DNA of 64,000 nucleotides from Fidelibacterota bacterium (GTDB taxonomy: Bacteria; Fidelibacterota; Fidelibacteria; Fidelibacterales; Fidelibacteraceae). Position 1 is the first letter of the stretch, and every line of letters starts with the position of its first letter. The notes beneath the pieces are model-generated. The model was not told where the DNA came from, did no database searches, and was given only the letters and a program-made list of their open reading frames with translations. The DNA lies in the NCBI GenBank assembly GCA_028718545.1, contig JAQULT010000002.1, forward strand, positions 62,001 through 126,000. The letters run 5' to 3'. Positions 24,035-33,222 of the stretch are shown piece by piece. The position numbers were made by a program, and so were the translations under genes.

Positions 24035-24544
24035 TCAGCGGCGCTGTTTGACCTTAACCGTGGTAGAATCCAAAGCCAGGATCTGGCCCTGCAACTTTTC
24101 AATTTCACGGGATATGGAGGTCAGCTGCTGGGTTGCGGTAATATTGTTCTGGGTAACCGTACGGCGCAGGCTGGTTACCTTGGAATCCACATCGTCAATA
24201 CGGCTGCGCAGTGCGGCCTGGTTTGCAACGACGACGCTGGAGAGTGAGTCGATACGCATATTGATCAGGAACAGATCATTGGAATGCTGATTTTTGAATT
24301 GCTTCAGTTCATCCTGCAATGCGGAAAGTTTCTGGCTGTTCTGATTGATATGTTTGCGGTGTCCGATAAGCAGGACATCAAAATCATGCTGTTTATCCGT
24401 GTATTCCCGGTAGCGTTCTTCAATTGATTTTGAACGTTCGATCGTATTCACTAAACGTTTATCAAAGGTGGTCTGATAATAGTACATCGCTCCCAGAGCG
24501 GTAAAGAGCAGAACCCAGAGAAGAGACATAAAAAATTTTTTCAT
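24035..24544 (-). CDS. Membrane-anchored coiled-coil protein of unknown function
   Basis: I do not recognise a named family. The 169-residue protein has one N-terminal membrane segment (FFMSLLWVLLFTALGAMYYY). The rest is almost wholly predicted coiled coil with regular heptads, such as SKSIEERYREYT and SQKLSALQDELKQFK, ending in a basic KVKQRR tail. The orientation would place the coiled coil outside the cytoplasm. It has its own TAGGAG ribosome site and strong terminator, so it is a single-gene unit. A structural or tethering role is possible, but nothing in the sequence shows it. Confidence 0.75.
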   Translation of the reverse strand: MKKFFMSLLWVLLFTALGAMYYYQTTFDKRLVNTIERSKSIEERYREYTDKQHDFDVLLIGHRKHINQNSQKLSALQDELKQFKNQHSNDLFLINMRIDSLSSVVVANQAALRSRIDDVDSKVTSLRRTVTQNNITATQQLTSISREIEKLQGQILALDSTTVKVKQRR

Positions 24545-24639
24545 TATTTACTCCTAAATTAACGTGTATTTTTTATTATCAATATCAATGAAAAATGTAA
24601 AAAAAAGTTTGTGCAAATGCAATAAAATGGTAAAAAATA

Positions 24640-26649
24640 TCAAGATTTATTTTTCCGTAATTCCAGGATTTCATCCCGCAGAGCGGCAGCTTTTTCAAAT
24701 TCCAGGTTTTCGGCGGCGTTTTGCATTTCCAGGGTCAGGCGTTCGATAAGGTTCAGCGTCTCGAATTTACCGAGTTTTTCGATTCCGCTTCTCGGGATGC
24801 CGGACACTTTATAATCCGTTTTCATATCTGCAATTGAGGTAATTCCGCGAATTTCCGCTTCGCTTCGATAAATGGTTTTGGGTTCGATGCCGTGCTCACT
24901 ATTATGCAGGATCTGCAATTCCCGGCGCCGTTTTGTCTCGCGGATCACAGCCTGCATGGCATCACTGGTCTTGTCCGCATAAAACAGTACGGTACCATCC
25001 ACATTCCGGGATGCACGACCCGCGATCTGGAACAGCGAACGTTCCGAACGCAGGAATCCCTGCTTATCCGCACCCAATATGGCGACCAGAGATACTTCCG
25101 GCAGATCAAGACCTTCCCGCAGCAGATTGACGCCTACCAGAACATCAAAGGCTCCCGTACGCAGTTCACGAAGGATCACCACGCGTTCCAGGGCATCGAT
25201 TTCGGAATGCAGATAACGCACGCGGATGTTCAGGTTTTTCAAATAAGCGGCAAGATCCTCGGATTCCCGTTTGGTCAGCGTTGTGACAAGCACGCGCTCC
25301 TTTTTATCGACGCGCTGACGGATCTCGTGGATCAGATCGTCGATTTGATCACGGGTTGGGCGCAGCTCAATGCGGGGATCCAGAAGACCGGTCGGCCGGA
25401 TGATCTGTTCGACCACGACACCGTTTGAACGGGTGATCTCGTATTCTGCCGGAGTGGCGGAGACAAAGACCGCCTGTTTAAGCATATTCTCGAATTCGTG
25501 GAATTTCAGGGGTCGGTTGTCAAAGGCGCTGGGCAGACGAAATCCGTATTCCACAAGTACTTCTTTACGGGAACGGTCACCATTGTACATGGCACGGACC
25601 TGTGGAATAGTGGCATGGGATTCGTCAATGATGGTCAGGAAATCTTCCGGAAAGAAATCCATCAGCGTAAAGGGGCGCTCGCCGGGTTTGCGCAGCGTCA
25701 GATGCCGGCTGTAATTCTCGATCCCGGAACAATAACCCAGTTCCTGGATCATTTCAATATCGTAGTTGGTCCGCTGTTCCAGACGCTGCGCTTCCAGGAG
25801 TTTCCCGTTTTGCCGCAGTTCGTTCAGGCGCTCCTGTAATTCGATCCGAATGTTATTAATGGCGATCTTGACCTTTTCACTGTCCGTTACAAAGTGTCGT
25901 GCGGGATAGATGATGGCAAATTCCAGTTCCCGCAGGGCTTTTCCGGTCAATGGCTCGGTCAGGGTGATACGGTCAATTTCGTCGTCCCAAAATTCCAGAC
26001 GGACGGCAATGTCTTCATAGGCCGGATAGATCTCGATACTGTCGCCCCGGACCCGGAAGGTCGAGCGGGAAAAACTGATATCGTTCCGGTTATAATGGAT
26101 ATAGACAAGACGCGCAAAGAGTTCTTTGCGGTTGATACTTTCACCCTTGCGCAGAACGATGATCTGCTTTTCGTAATCTTCCGGCGAACCCAGTCCGTAA
26201 ATGCAGGAAACCGAAGCTATCACAATGACATCCCTGCGGCCGAGCAGGGAAGAGGTCGCCTTTAAACGCAGCTTTTCGATTTCATCGTTGATATCGGAAT
26301 CTTTTTCAATATAGGTGTCCGTGGTGGCAATGTAGGCTTCCGGCTGATAATAATCGTAATAAGAAATGAAGTATTCTACGGCATTGTCCGGGAAAAAGGA
26401 TTTGAATTCCCCGTAAAGCTGGGCCGCCAGGGTTTTGTTGTGCGAAATGATCAGTGTGGGCTTTTGTACCGCTTCGATGACCTTTGCCATGGTATAGGTC
26501 TTCCCGCTGCCGGTAATACCCAGCAGGGTCTGGAAGCGTTCGCTGCGCCGAATGCCCTCTACCAGCGAGGCGATAGCCTGCGGCTGGTCTCCGGCGGGTT
26601 GATACGAGGAACGAACCTTCAAAGCACGGTCAAATTCGCGGACTGCCAT
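24640..26649 (-). CDS. uvrB: UvrABC excision nuclease subunit B
   Basis: UvrB is the damage-verifying helicase-like subunit of nucleotide excision repair. The protein of about 669 residues has [17 protein letters not shown] (Walker A), [13 protein letters not shown] with the beta-hairpin that probes DNA, a [20 protein letters not shown] motif II region, and an [21 protein letters not shown]-like segment reading LGADK here. The C-terminal UVR domain ([16 protein letters not shown]) binds UvrC. I chose ATG 26649; TTG 26655 overlaps the preceding stop. GGAGG lies 12 bases upstream inside the RNase H gene, so the two are coupled. Confidence 0.97.
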   Translation of the reverse strand: MAVREFDRALKVRSSYQPAGDQPQAIASLVEGIRRSERFQTLLGITGSGKTYTMAKVIEAVQKPTLIISHNKTLAAQLYGEFKSFFPDNAVEYFISYYDYYQPEAYIATTDTYIEKDSDINDEIEKLRLKATSSLLGRRDVIVIASVSCIYGLGSPEDYEKQIIVLRKGESINRKELFARLVYIHYNRNDISFSRSTFRVRGDSIEIYPAYEDIAVRLEFWDDEIDRITLTEPLTGKALRELEFAIIYPARHFVTDSEKVKIAINNIRIELQERLNELRQNGKLLEAQRLEQRTNYDIEMIQELGYCSGIENYSRHLTLRKPGERPFTLMDFFPEDFLTIIDESHATIPQVRAMYNGDRSRKEVLVEYGFRLPSAFDNRPLKFHEFENMLKQAVFVSATPAEYEITRSNGVVVEQIIRPTGLLDPRIELRPTRDQIDDLIHEIRQRVDKKERVLVTTLTKRESEDLAAYLKNLNIRVRYLHSEIDALERVVILRELRTGAFDVLVGVNLLREGLDLPEVSLVAILGADKQGFLRSERSLFQIAGRASRNVDGTVLFYADKTSDAMQAVIRETKRRRELQILHNSEHGIEPKTIYRSEAEIRGITSIADMKTDYKVSGIPRSGIEKLGKFETLNLIERLTLEMQNAAENLEFEKAAALRDEILELRKNKS

Positions 26650-26651
26650 GA

Positions 26652-27362
26652 TCAATGAACCTCCGTTTTCCCTTTTGCACAGCCTTTTTTTGCCAGACGG
26701 TCGGCATATTCGTTCCAGGGATCGCCGCTGTGCGCAGCAATTTTGTGAAAATGAAGATCCAGGGACTGCCGGATCATATATGCCTGGTACTTTTGGGTCA
26801 AGACGGTTTTAGCTTTCCATTTTCCGCGCGCCCACATTTCGATACCCTGATAATCATAATAAATATGAAGCTCCCGGATCTTATGCTTCTTGCACCAGAC
26901 TACGGCTTCCAATACGGCTTTCAACTCACCGGCGATCTGACGGTGCGCCTTGTAGCGGCTGTCCATCTTACCGCAAATTTCATGAAGGATCTGCTTATTG
27001 CGCAGCAGTACGGCACCGTAGCCGATACACTCATGGAGAAAAGAGCCGTCCACATAGGCCAAAACGGCCTCCGGATCCGTTTCCGGTACGGAACTGTTCC
27101 GGAATTCCCGCCACTTTTCCTCCAGGATCTCCCGGTATGCGGGGACACTGATAGACTGGCAACTCAGGGTATAGGCTTTTTTCCGGGGACTATAATAGAT
27201 CGTAATTTTTCCAATATACAGACCGGCTGCGGATATATCCAGCTTTGCAAGATAATCCCGAGTTGCATCAATATCGACAAGTGCCTGAAATTCAAATTGA
27301 TTCAGATATTCTCCGAAAGCATGCGCCTGGGGAAGGGTCTTATCCTGGTGTAAATAGTTCAT
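26652..27362 (-). CDS. RNase H1-type ribonuclease with N-terminal extension
   Basis: The C-terminal 140 residues are an RNase HI domain that cuts RNA in RNA-DNA hybrids. The four acidic residues lie in [28 protein letters not shown] and [12 protein letters not shown], with a basic handle-like KWKAKT. The first 95 residues are an extension that does not look like the usual caulimovirus-type hybrid-binding domain; it may bind nucleic acid but is unassigned. ATG 27362 has no ribosome site. TATATT ends six bases before it, suggesting a leaderless mRNA. uvrB follows directly. Confidence 0.85.
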   Translation of the reverse strand: MNYLHQDKTLPQAHAFGEYLNQFEFQALVDIDATRDYLAKLDISAAGLYIGKITIYYSPRKKAYTLSCQSISVPAYREILEEKWREFRNSSVPETDPEAVLAYVDGSFLHECIGYGAVLLRNKQILHEICGKMDSRYKAHRQIAGELKAVLEAVVWCKKHKIRELHIYYDYQGIEMWARGKWKAKTVLTQKYQAYMIRQSLDLHFHKIAAHSGDPWNEYADRLAKKGCAKGKTEVH

Positions 27363-27368
27363 CTGGTA

Positions 27369-27374
27369 AATATA
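27369..27374 (-). promoter_or_regulatory. -10 box of a leaderless-type promoter for rnh-uvrB
   Basis: TATATT (minus strand, 27374-27369) is separated from ATG 27362 by six bases, TACCAG. The -35 region is poor (TTCTGT at a 17-base spacing), so the call rests on the -10 box, its spacing and the lack of a Shine-Dalgarno. Confidence 0.4.
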
Positions 27375-27477
27375 GCGCTGACAGAGCCGGAACAGAAAGG
27401 AATTTTTACATATAAAAAAGCAATTGCCCCTGTCGGGAGTGAAATTGCCATTATGACAATTATCTTGAATATATTAC

Positions 27478-27488
27478 GCCAAAATGGC
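27478..27488. promoter_or_regulatory. Operator-like palindrome upstream of clpB
   Basis: GCCA-AAA-TGGC, an odd-centred inverted repeat 67 bases before clpB. The same 11 bases occur, extended to 15, upstream of the sigma-54-type activator gene at 56.4 kb. TGGCAC-N5-TTGAA (27502-27517), a near match to a sigma-54 -24/-12 element, follows 14 bases later. Confidence 0.4.
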
Positions 27489-27554
27489 AACCGAAATGCT
27501 TTGGCACTGAATTTGAAGGAATAAAAGCAGGGCAAGGTATGAAAGGAGCCGACG

Positions 27555-30149
27555 ATGGATTTCAACAAATACACGCTTAAAAGCCGCGAAGCGATTCAGC
27601 AGTCGCAGTTTTTAGCTGAAGAATACGGTCAGCAGGAGATCCTCCCTCAGCATTTGGCCTATGCATTGTTAACGCAGGAAGAAGGATTGATCCCGCGTAT
27701 GATCAAATTGAGCAATACGCCTCCGGAAGAACTGATACAGCGTACGGAAGCGGCGATCCGAAAACTGCCGAAAGTCGGTTCGGTATCGCAGGCCTATCCG
27801 GGGCACGAACTCCTGCGCATATTTCGTGAATCCGAAAGGGAAGCGGGACTGATCAAGGACGAATATGTCAGCGTGGAACATCTGTTTCTGGCTCTAATAC
27901 AGAGCGGGGCGCTGCGGGATGTGTTGCGGGGGAGCGACCTGGACCGTGACCGCTTTCTGGCTCTGATGCAAAAGGTACGCGGGGGACAGGCAGTGAAAGA
28001 CGAACATCCGGAATCCAAATACGAGGCCTTAAAACGCTTTGGAGTAGATCTTACGGAACGGGCAACTCAAGGCAAACTGGATCCGGTTATCGGGCGGGAC
28101 GATGAGATCCGGCGCAGTATTCAGGTCTTATCACGCCGTACGAAAAACAATCCTGTGCTGATCGGGGAGCCCGGCGTCGGAAAGACCGCGATCGTAGAGG
28201 GGCTTGCGCAACGCATCGTTAATGCGGATGTGCCGGAATCTCTAAAGAACAAAAAAATTATTATGTTGGATATATCCTCAATCCTGGCCGGTGCAAAATA
28301 CCGCGGGGAATTTGAGGATCGTTTTAAGGCGGTACTGAAAGAGGTTGAGGAATCGAACGGTCGCATTATTCTTTTCATTGACGAGCTGCATCTGATCGTG
28401 GGAGCCGGAAACGCCGAGGGCGCCGTGGATGCGGGCAATATGCTTAAACCCGCACTGGCCCGGGGTATACTGCATTGTGTCGGAGCTACCACACTGAACG
28501 AATACCAGAAATACATTGAAAAGGATTCCGCACTTGAACGCCGTTTCCAGAAGATCTATGTCAGTGAACCTTCGGTCGAGGATACGGTATCCATATTACG
28601 CGGTATCAAAGAAAAATATGATATTCATCACGGTGTACGGATCAGTGATGCAGCACTGGTCGCTGCTGCGCGCCTTTCCGACCGCTATATCGCGGATCGT
28701 TTCTTGCCGGACAAGGCTATTGATCTGGTCGATGAGGCGGCATCACGTTTACGGGTGGAGATTGACAGCATGCCGGAGGAGGTGGACGAACTGGAACGCC
28801 GGCGTATCCAGCTGGAGATCGAAAAACAGGCATTGAAAAAGGAAAAAGATACGGGTTCTGCGCAGCGCCTTAAAGAGCTCGAAAAAGAACTGCAGCATAT
28901 CAATTCTGATCTGGGGGACCTGAAAAACCAGTGGATGGCGGAAAAATCCCTGATCCAGGATATCCGGAACATCAAGAGTGCCATTGAAAGTTTGAAAACG
29001 GAAGAAATGGACGCCGAACGCAGCGGTGATTACGAAAAAGTGGCACAGATCCGCTACGGCACCCTGATTAAAATGCAGGAAAAACTCGAAAGTGAAAAGC
29101 GAAAGCTGGAAAAAATGCACGCAGGACAACCGCTGCTGAAAGAAGAGGTTGATGAGGAAGATATCGCTGAAGTGGTCAGCCGCTGGACCGGCATTCCGGT
29201 CAGCCGCATGTTGGAATCGGAAAACGATCGCCTGCTTAATCTGGAAGCGCATCTGCATGAACGGGTGATCGGACAGGATGCGGCCTTGAAAGCCGTTTCC
29301 GATGCTATACGCCGCAGCCGAAGCGGACTGGGAGACGAGAAGCGTCCCATCGGATCTTTTTTATTCCTCGGTCCCAGCGGGGTCGGGAAAACGGAATTGT
29401 CCCGCGCACTGGCGCATTTTCTCTTTGACGATGAGCACGCCATGGTGCGTTTGGATATGTCCGAGTTTATGGAGCGGCATTCGGTATCACGCATGATCGG
29501 TGCTCCGCCGGGATATGTAGGTTACGAAGAAGGCGGCAAACTCACGGAAAGTATCCGCCGCAGGCCCTATTCGGTCATTCTTTTGGACGAGATCGAAAAA
29601 GCGCATCCGGATGTGTTCAACATCCTGCTGCAGATCCTCGATGACGGCCGCCTGACGGACGGAAAGGGGCGTACCGTGGATTTCCGCAATACACTGATCA
29701 TCATGACCTCAAATCTCGGATCCGAATTGGGCAGGGAAGTGTTTGAAAAAGGGACTTCCTTCGATACGCTGGATCCGCGCCTGCAGGAACGCCTGCGTCT
29801 GCATTTCCGTCCGGAATTCATCAACCGTATCGATGAGATCATTGCGTTCCATGGACTGGATCCCGAACAGCTAAAATCCATTGTGGATATCCAATTCCGC
29901 CGTCTGCAGGAGCGTCTTGCCCTGAAGGATATTCATATTGAAGCGGATGCGGATACACGCCGTTACCTGGCGGATAAAGGTTATGATCCCGATTTCGGAG
30001 CGCGACCGCTGAAACGCCTGATCCAGCATGAGGTGGAAAACCGTCTTGCGGAAGCCTTGCTTGCCGGCAGACTTTTACCGGGGAAGAATTACCTGATCGG
30101 CGTAGACGACAATGGTATCAATGTCACGGAAAAAATAATAAACGGATAA
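27555..30149 (+). CDS. clpB: ATP-dependent disaggregase ClpB
   Basis: This hexameric AAA+ chaperone dissolves protein aggregates with DnaK. The 864-residue protein has the Clp N-domain (about 1-150), AAA1 with [18 protein letters not shown] and [13 protein letters not shown], a long coiled-coil middle domain (about 410-525), and AAA2 with [15 protein letters not shown] and [20 protein letters not shown]. The C-terminal D2-small domain is present ([12 protein letters not shown]). There is no ClpP-binding IGF loop, which separates it from ClpA/ClpX. The start follows AAAGGAG. No CIRCE element is visible upstream. Instead a GCCAAAATGGC palindrome and a sigma-54-like element lie there. Confidence 0.97.
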   Translation: MDFNKYTLKSREAIQQSQFLAEEYGQQEILPQHLAYALLTQEEGLIPRMIKLSNTPPEELIQRTEAAIRKLPKVGSVSQAYPGHELLRIFRESEREAGLIKDEYVSVEHLFLALIQSGALRDVLRGSDLDRDRFLALMQKVRGGQAVKDEHPESKYEALKRFGVDLTERATQGKLDPVIGRDDEIRRSIQVLSRRTKNNPVLIGEPGVGKTAIVEGLAQRIVNADVPESLKNKKIIMLDISSILAGAKYRGEFEDRFKAVLKEVEESNGRIILFIDELHLIVGAGNAEGAVDAGNMLKPALARGILHCVGATTLNEYQKYIEKDSALERRFQKIYVSEPSVEDTVSILRGIKEKYDIHHGVRISDAALVAAARLSDRYIADRFLPDKAIDLVDEAASRLRVEIDSMPEEVDELERRRIQLEIEKQALKKEKDTGSAQRLKELEKELQHINSDLGDLKNQWMAEKSLIQDIRNIKSAIESLKTEEMDAERSGDYEKVAQIRYGTLIKMQEKLESEKRKLEKMHAGQPLLKEEVDEEDIAEVVSRWTGIPVSRMLESENDRLLNLEAHLHERVIGQDAALKAVSDAIRRSRSGLGDEKRPIGSFLFLGPSGVGKTELSRALAHFLFDDEHAMVRLDMSEFMERHSVSRMIGAPPGYVGYEEGGKLTESIRRRPYSVILLDEIEKAHPDVFNILLQILDDGRLTDGKGRTVDFRNTLIIMTSNLGSELGREVFEKGTSFDTLDPRLQERLRLHFRPEFINRIDEIIAFHGLDPEQLKSIVDIQFRRLQERLALKDIHIEADADTRRYLADKGYDPDFGARPLKRLIQHEVENRLAEALLAGRLLPGKNYLIGVDDNGINVTEKIING

Positions 30150-30214
30150 GATTAACGCAGTTCACCCGGAAACGGTAAAGTTTATTTCGGAATATTTATT
30201 TGATTAAAAAAATA

Positions 30215-30616
30215 TTATCCGATACTTCCTAAAGACAAATCGCCGATGATCTTGATCATATTTCCGTCGCGTTTTACATCCAAGCGGCGTCCGGGAAAGA
30301 CTTTGGGAAGACGTTTACGCAATTCCGCAATAGCCGCTTCTTCGATCTCTTCGATGATATTCGACGGAACCTTTTCCAGTGTCTTCAGATCTATATCCAC
30401 AATATATCCACGTCCTTTTTTACTACCCAATCCCAGTGTGAATTCACCGCGGATATCAAAAAGTCCGTCATGCGAACGGTTGGAAGTGCTGCCGTGACTG
30501 CGCCGTGCGGGATGCAGATCATAGCGTTCACCGTAGCGCTCTTCGAGGATATGATCAATCTCGTCGAGCGTTTTCTTCAGAAGTGCTTCAAATTTGATCA
30601 AACTGTGATGCTGCAT
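30215..30616 (-). CDS. Conserved-looking protein of unknown function
   Basis: The 133-residue protein has an N-terminal amphipathic helix (FEALLKKTLDEIDHILEERYG), a glycine/serine-rich turn (SHGSTSNRSHDGLFD) and a compact alpha-beta C-terminal half ending DVKRDGNMIKIIGDLSLG. I do not recognise a family. There is no signal peptide or membrane helix. Its start and the DUF1015 gene's stop share one base, so the two are translationally coupled. A function linked to DUF1015 is therefore likely, but its nature is unknown. Convergent with clpB, 65 bases away, with no clear terminator between. Confidence 0.7.
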   Translation of the reverse strand: MQHHSLIKFEALLKKTLDEIDHILEERYGERYDLHPARRSHGSTSNRSHDGLFDIRGEFTLGLGSKKGRGYIVDIDLKTLEKVPSNIIEEIEEAAIAELRKRLPKVFPGRRLDVKRDGNMIKIIGDLSLGSIG

Positions 30617-31860
30617 TATTCATCCAGAGCGTGTACAAGCAATCCGCTGCGCAGTTTGGGTTCGAACCATGTTGTTTTGGGCGGCATCAGCGCGTTGGAA
30701 TCGGCAATATGCATTAACTGACGCATACTGATGGGATACAGTCCGAACGCCAGTGCCATTTCTCCGCTGTCCACACGGCGCTGCAATTCCTGAAGTCCGT
30801 GTTTACCGCCGACAAAATCGATGCGCTTATCTTTACGCAGGTTTTCAATTCCCAGCACAGGTTTCAGTATGCGGCTTGTGAGCAGAGCAGAATCGATATT
30901 TTCCGCGGGATCGGGATCTTCGGAAATATTGTGGAATGTTAGCAGATACCATTGATGGCCCACATACATGGCCATATCATGCTCACGGCGCGGTTTTGAG
31001 GACCAGGCACAGCATTTTTTCTCGATCTTGCACACTTCCTCGATGCGGCGCAGGAAGCTTGCCGTATCCAGACCGTTCAAATCGCGAATCACGCGGTTGT
31101 AATCCATCAGATATAGTTGGTTTTCGGGAAAAAAGACCGCCATGAACCAGTTGTATTCTTCTTTTCCGCTATGAGCGGAATTATTTTCCCGGCGGAATTT
31201 TCCCACCATTGCCGAGGCTTTCGAGCGGTGATGGCCGTCCGCAACATAGACAAAGGGAATGCGTGCAAAGGCTTCGACCAGGCTGTCGCAGACCTTTTTA
31301 TCGGAGATATGCCAGAGCGTATGGCGTATACCGTCATCCGCAGTGAAATCGTACTCCGGATCGGGGATCAGCGCCTGTGCAATCAACGCATCGATCAGGC
31401 GGTCCTGAGGATAAGTATAAAATACCGGTCCGGTATTGGCATTGACGGTATCGATATGTGTAATGCGGTCCTGTTCCTTATCTTCCCGTGTAAGTTCGTG
31501 GATCTTGACCCTGCCTTCCAGATAATCGTCGATATGCTGGCAGGCGATCAGGCCGGTCTGGGAACGGCCTTCCATGACCTGCCGGTATACATACATGGAA
31601 GGTTTTTTATCCTGCTGCATGTAATTTTCCCGAAAGTGCACAAAATTCTCACGGGCTTTCCGGTAGACGCGGGGATCGTAAAGATCCACATCAGGCGGAA
31701 GGTCCACTTCCGATTTGACAACATGCAGAAAACTGTAGGGATTATCGCGGACCAGCAGGCGGGCTTCATCCGAATCCACCACATCGTAGGGGGGTGATGC
31801 GATGCGCGACGCGAGTTCCTTATCCGGGCGAATTCCGTTGAAGGCTTTAATTCTGACCAT
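30616..31860 (-). CDS. DUF1015 family protein
   Basis: The 414-residue cytosolic protein matches DUF1015. It opens VRIKAFNGIRPDKELASRI, with SPPYDVVDSDEAR and the NPYSFLHVVKSEVD block, then the YVADGHHRSKASAM motif in the middle, resembling a ParB-like active-site histidine loop. DUF1015 genes are commonly found beside serA and serC, and serA is the next gene upstream here, 266 bases away. Biochemical activity is not established to my knowledge; a kinase or nucleotide-binding role linked to serine metabolism is only a suggestion. The start follows GGAGG. The last base overlaps the next small gene. Confidence 0.87.
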   Translation of the reverse strand: MVRIKAFNGIRPDKELASRIASPPYDVVDSDEARLLVRDNPYSFLHVVKSEVDLPPDVDLYDPRVYRKARENFVHFRENYMQQDKKPSMYVYRQVMEGRSQTGLIACQHIDDYLEGRVKIHELTREDKEQDRITHIDTVNANTGPVFYTYPQDRLIDALIAQALIPDPEYDFTADDGIRHTLWHISDKKVCDSLVEAFARIPFVYVADGHHRSKASAMVGKFRRENNSAHSGKEEYNWFMAVFFPENQLYLMDYNRVIRDLNGLDTASFLRRIEEVCKIEKKCCAWSSKPRREHDMAMYVGHQWYLLTFHNISEDPDPAENIDSALLTSRILKPVLGIENLRKDKRIDFVGGKHGLQELQRRVDSGEMALAFGLYPISMRQLMHIADSNALMPPKTTWFEPKLRSGLLVHALDE

Positions 31861-32126
31861 AGTACCTCCGCTAAATTATTTATCTGTAAATTACATTAAT
31901 TCCCCGATTAAAACAATAACTTGACTCATGTTATCTTATCAAAATCAGGTGACACCCATCACATAATAGCTTTAATCAAATATTGTAAACAATTGAATAT
32001 CATTGAAATATGGAATAGCAATTAATTAACGCCTTGACACAAGTATCCCATCAATTAATTTCGTTTTTATACCTTGTCTGCAAATAAATTGTCGATTTCT
32101 GCAATGCGAACTTGAGTCAAGCGAAT
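31861..32126. other. AT-rich intergenic region between serA and DUF1015
   Basis: These 266 bases carry no convincing ORF, RNA gene or terminator. A weak promoter for the DUF1015 gene may be TTGTTT-N17-TAATTT on the minus strand near its start. TGACTCA and TGAGTCA words occur near the two ends (31922 and 32113) but are too short to interpret. Confidence 0.4.
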
Positions 32127-33017
32127 TTATTTCAGCGTCGCTACGATCTTCTCGGCAATCTCCACACCCACGCGGTCCTGGGCTTCAACGGTTGAAGCAC
32201 CGATATGCGGGGTGACAGAGACATTGGGATGACTGATCAAAGCCATATTGTCGGTGGGTTCATTGACAAAAACATCGAGTCCGGCGCCGGCAACTTTTCC
32301 GCTGTTCAGTGCATCCAGCAGCGCGGCTTCGTCCACAACTCCACCCCGGGCGCAGTTGATAATGTATACGCCGTCCTTCATCTTCGCGATCTCGTTTTTT
32401 CCGATAAGCGCTTCTTTCATTTTGGGTACATGCAGGGAAATAAAGTCCGATTCGCGGAGAACTTCATCAAAATCAAGTATCTGTGCCTTTTCTCCCAGGT
32501 CCTTAACGACCGGATCGCAGCCGACGACTTTCATTCCGAGTCCCAGCGCTTTCTCGGCAGTCAGACGTCCGATTTTACCGCAGCCGATCAATCCCAGCGT
32601 TTTGCCGGCAAGTTCAATACCCTTGTATTTTTTCTTTTCCCATTTCCCCTCGCGCATGGTAAGATTGGCCTGATGTATGAAGCGTGCCAGAACGAACATA
32701 TGCGCAATTGCCAGTTCCGCGACCGATGCGGAATTCGCCGCGGGAGTGTTCAGCACCGGGATGCCCTTTGATCTTGCATATTCGTGGTCAATATTATCAA
32801 TTCCGGCTCCGCCACGGGCAATGACCTTTAATTTTTTTCCGGCATCAATGACTTCTTTCGGAATCTTTGTGGCGGAACGTACCAGAACGCAGTCGTAATC
32901 CGCTATGGCCTTGACCAGATCTTCCGGTTCATAAAAATGAATATCGAATTCGATCCCCGCCTCTTTCAGGATTGCCTGCCCCTGTGCGCTTAATCCGTCC
33001 GTGATCAGTACTTTCAT
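32127..33017 (-). CDS. serA: D-3-phosphoglycerate dehydrogenase (short form)
   Basis: SerA oxidises 3-phosphoglycerate to phosphohydroxypyruvate with NAD, the first step of serine synthesis. The 296-residue sequence has ARGGAGIDNIDHEYA, the Rossmann loop LGLIGCGKIGRLTAEKA followed by an aspartate (CDPVV) typical of NAD preference, the arginine motif NCARGGVVDEAAL, and the PHIGASTVEAQ end with the catalytic histidine. It has no regulatory ACT domain, so feedback inhibition by serine through ACT is not expected. The start follows AAAGGAG. DUF1015 downstream strengthens the assignment over other 2-hydroxyacid dehydrogenases. Confidence 0.9.
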   Translation of the reverse strand: MKVLITDGLSAQGQAILKEAGIEFDIHFYEPEDLVKAIADYDCVLVRSATKIPKEVIDAGKKLKVIARGGAGIDNIDHEYARSKGIPVLNTPAANSASVAELAIAHMFVLARFIHQANLTMREGKWEKKKYKGIELAGKTLGLIGCGKIGRLTAEKALGLGMKVVGCDPVVKDLGEKAQILDFDEVLRESDFISLHVPKMKEALIGKNEIAKMKDGVYIINCARGGVVDEAALLDALNSGKVAGAGLDVFVNEPTDNMALISHPNVSVTPHIGASTVEAQDRVGVEIAEKIVATLK

Positions 33018-33155
33018 CCTGCTCTCCTTTGATTATTCGTTGTTGATTGCTATTTATCCTATCATTTTCCAGAGAATACGATAATATATAAAATATTTTT
33101 TGAATATGCGTCTTATTCTTGCCCGGATGTGTTCCGTATAACAAATATTTTTATA

Positions 33156-33182
33156 TTTTAAGCGGAAAAGTAAAGCTTAAAA
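33156..33182. repeat. Inverted repeat downstream of the ABC-F gene
   Basis: TTTTAAGC and GCTTAAAA pair perfectly across an 11-base loop in the 206-base AT-rich gap between the ABC-F stop and the serA start. It could be a weak terminator for the ABC-F operon, but no T run follows on the minus strand. Confidence 0.3.
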
Positions 33183-33222
33183 GGCCGAATGAATGAAATA
33201 ATATGCTTTCAGGGTAATATTT

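Noticed and set aside
27363-27554. CIRCE or HrcA element upstream of clpB
   Set aside because: No TTAGCACTC-N9-GAGTGCTAA sequence is present.
14882-32119. TGA(G/C)TCA words at 14882, 31922 and 32113, one inside the palindrome CTTGAGTCAAG
   Set aside because: Seven-base words of this kind are expected several times by chance in 64 kb, and the three sites share no consistent position.
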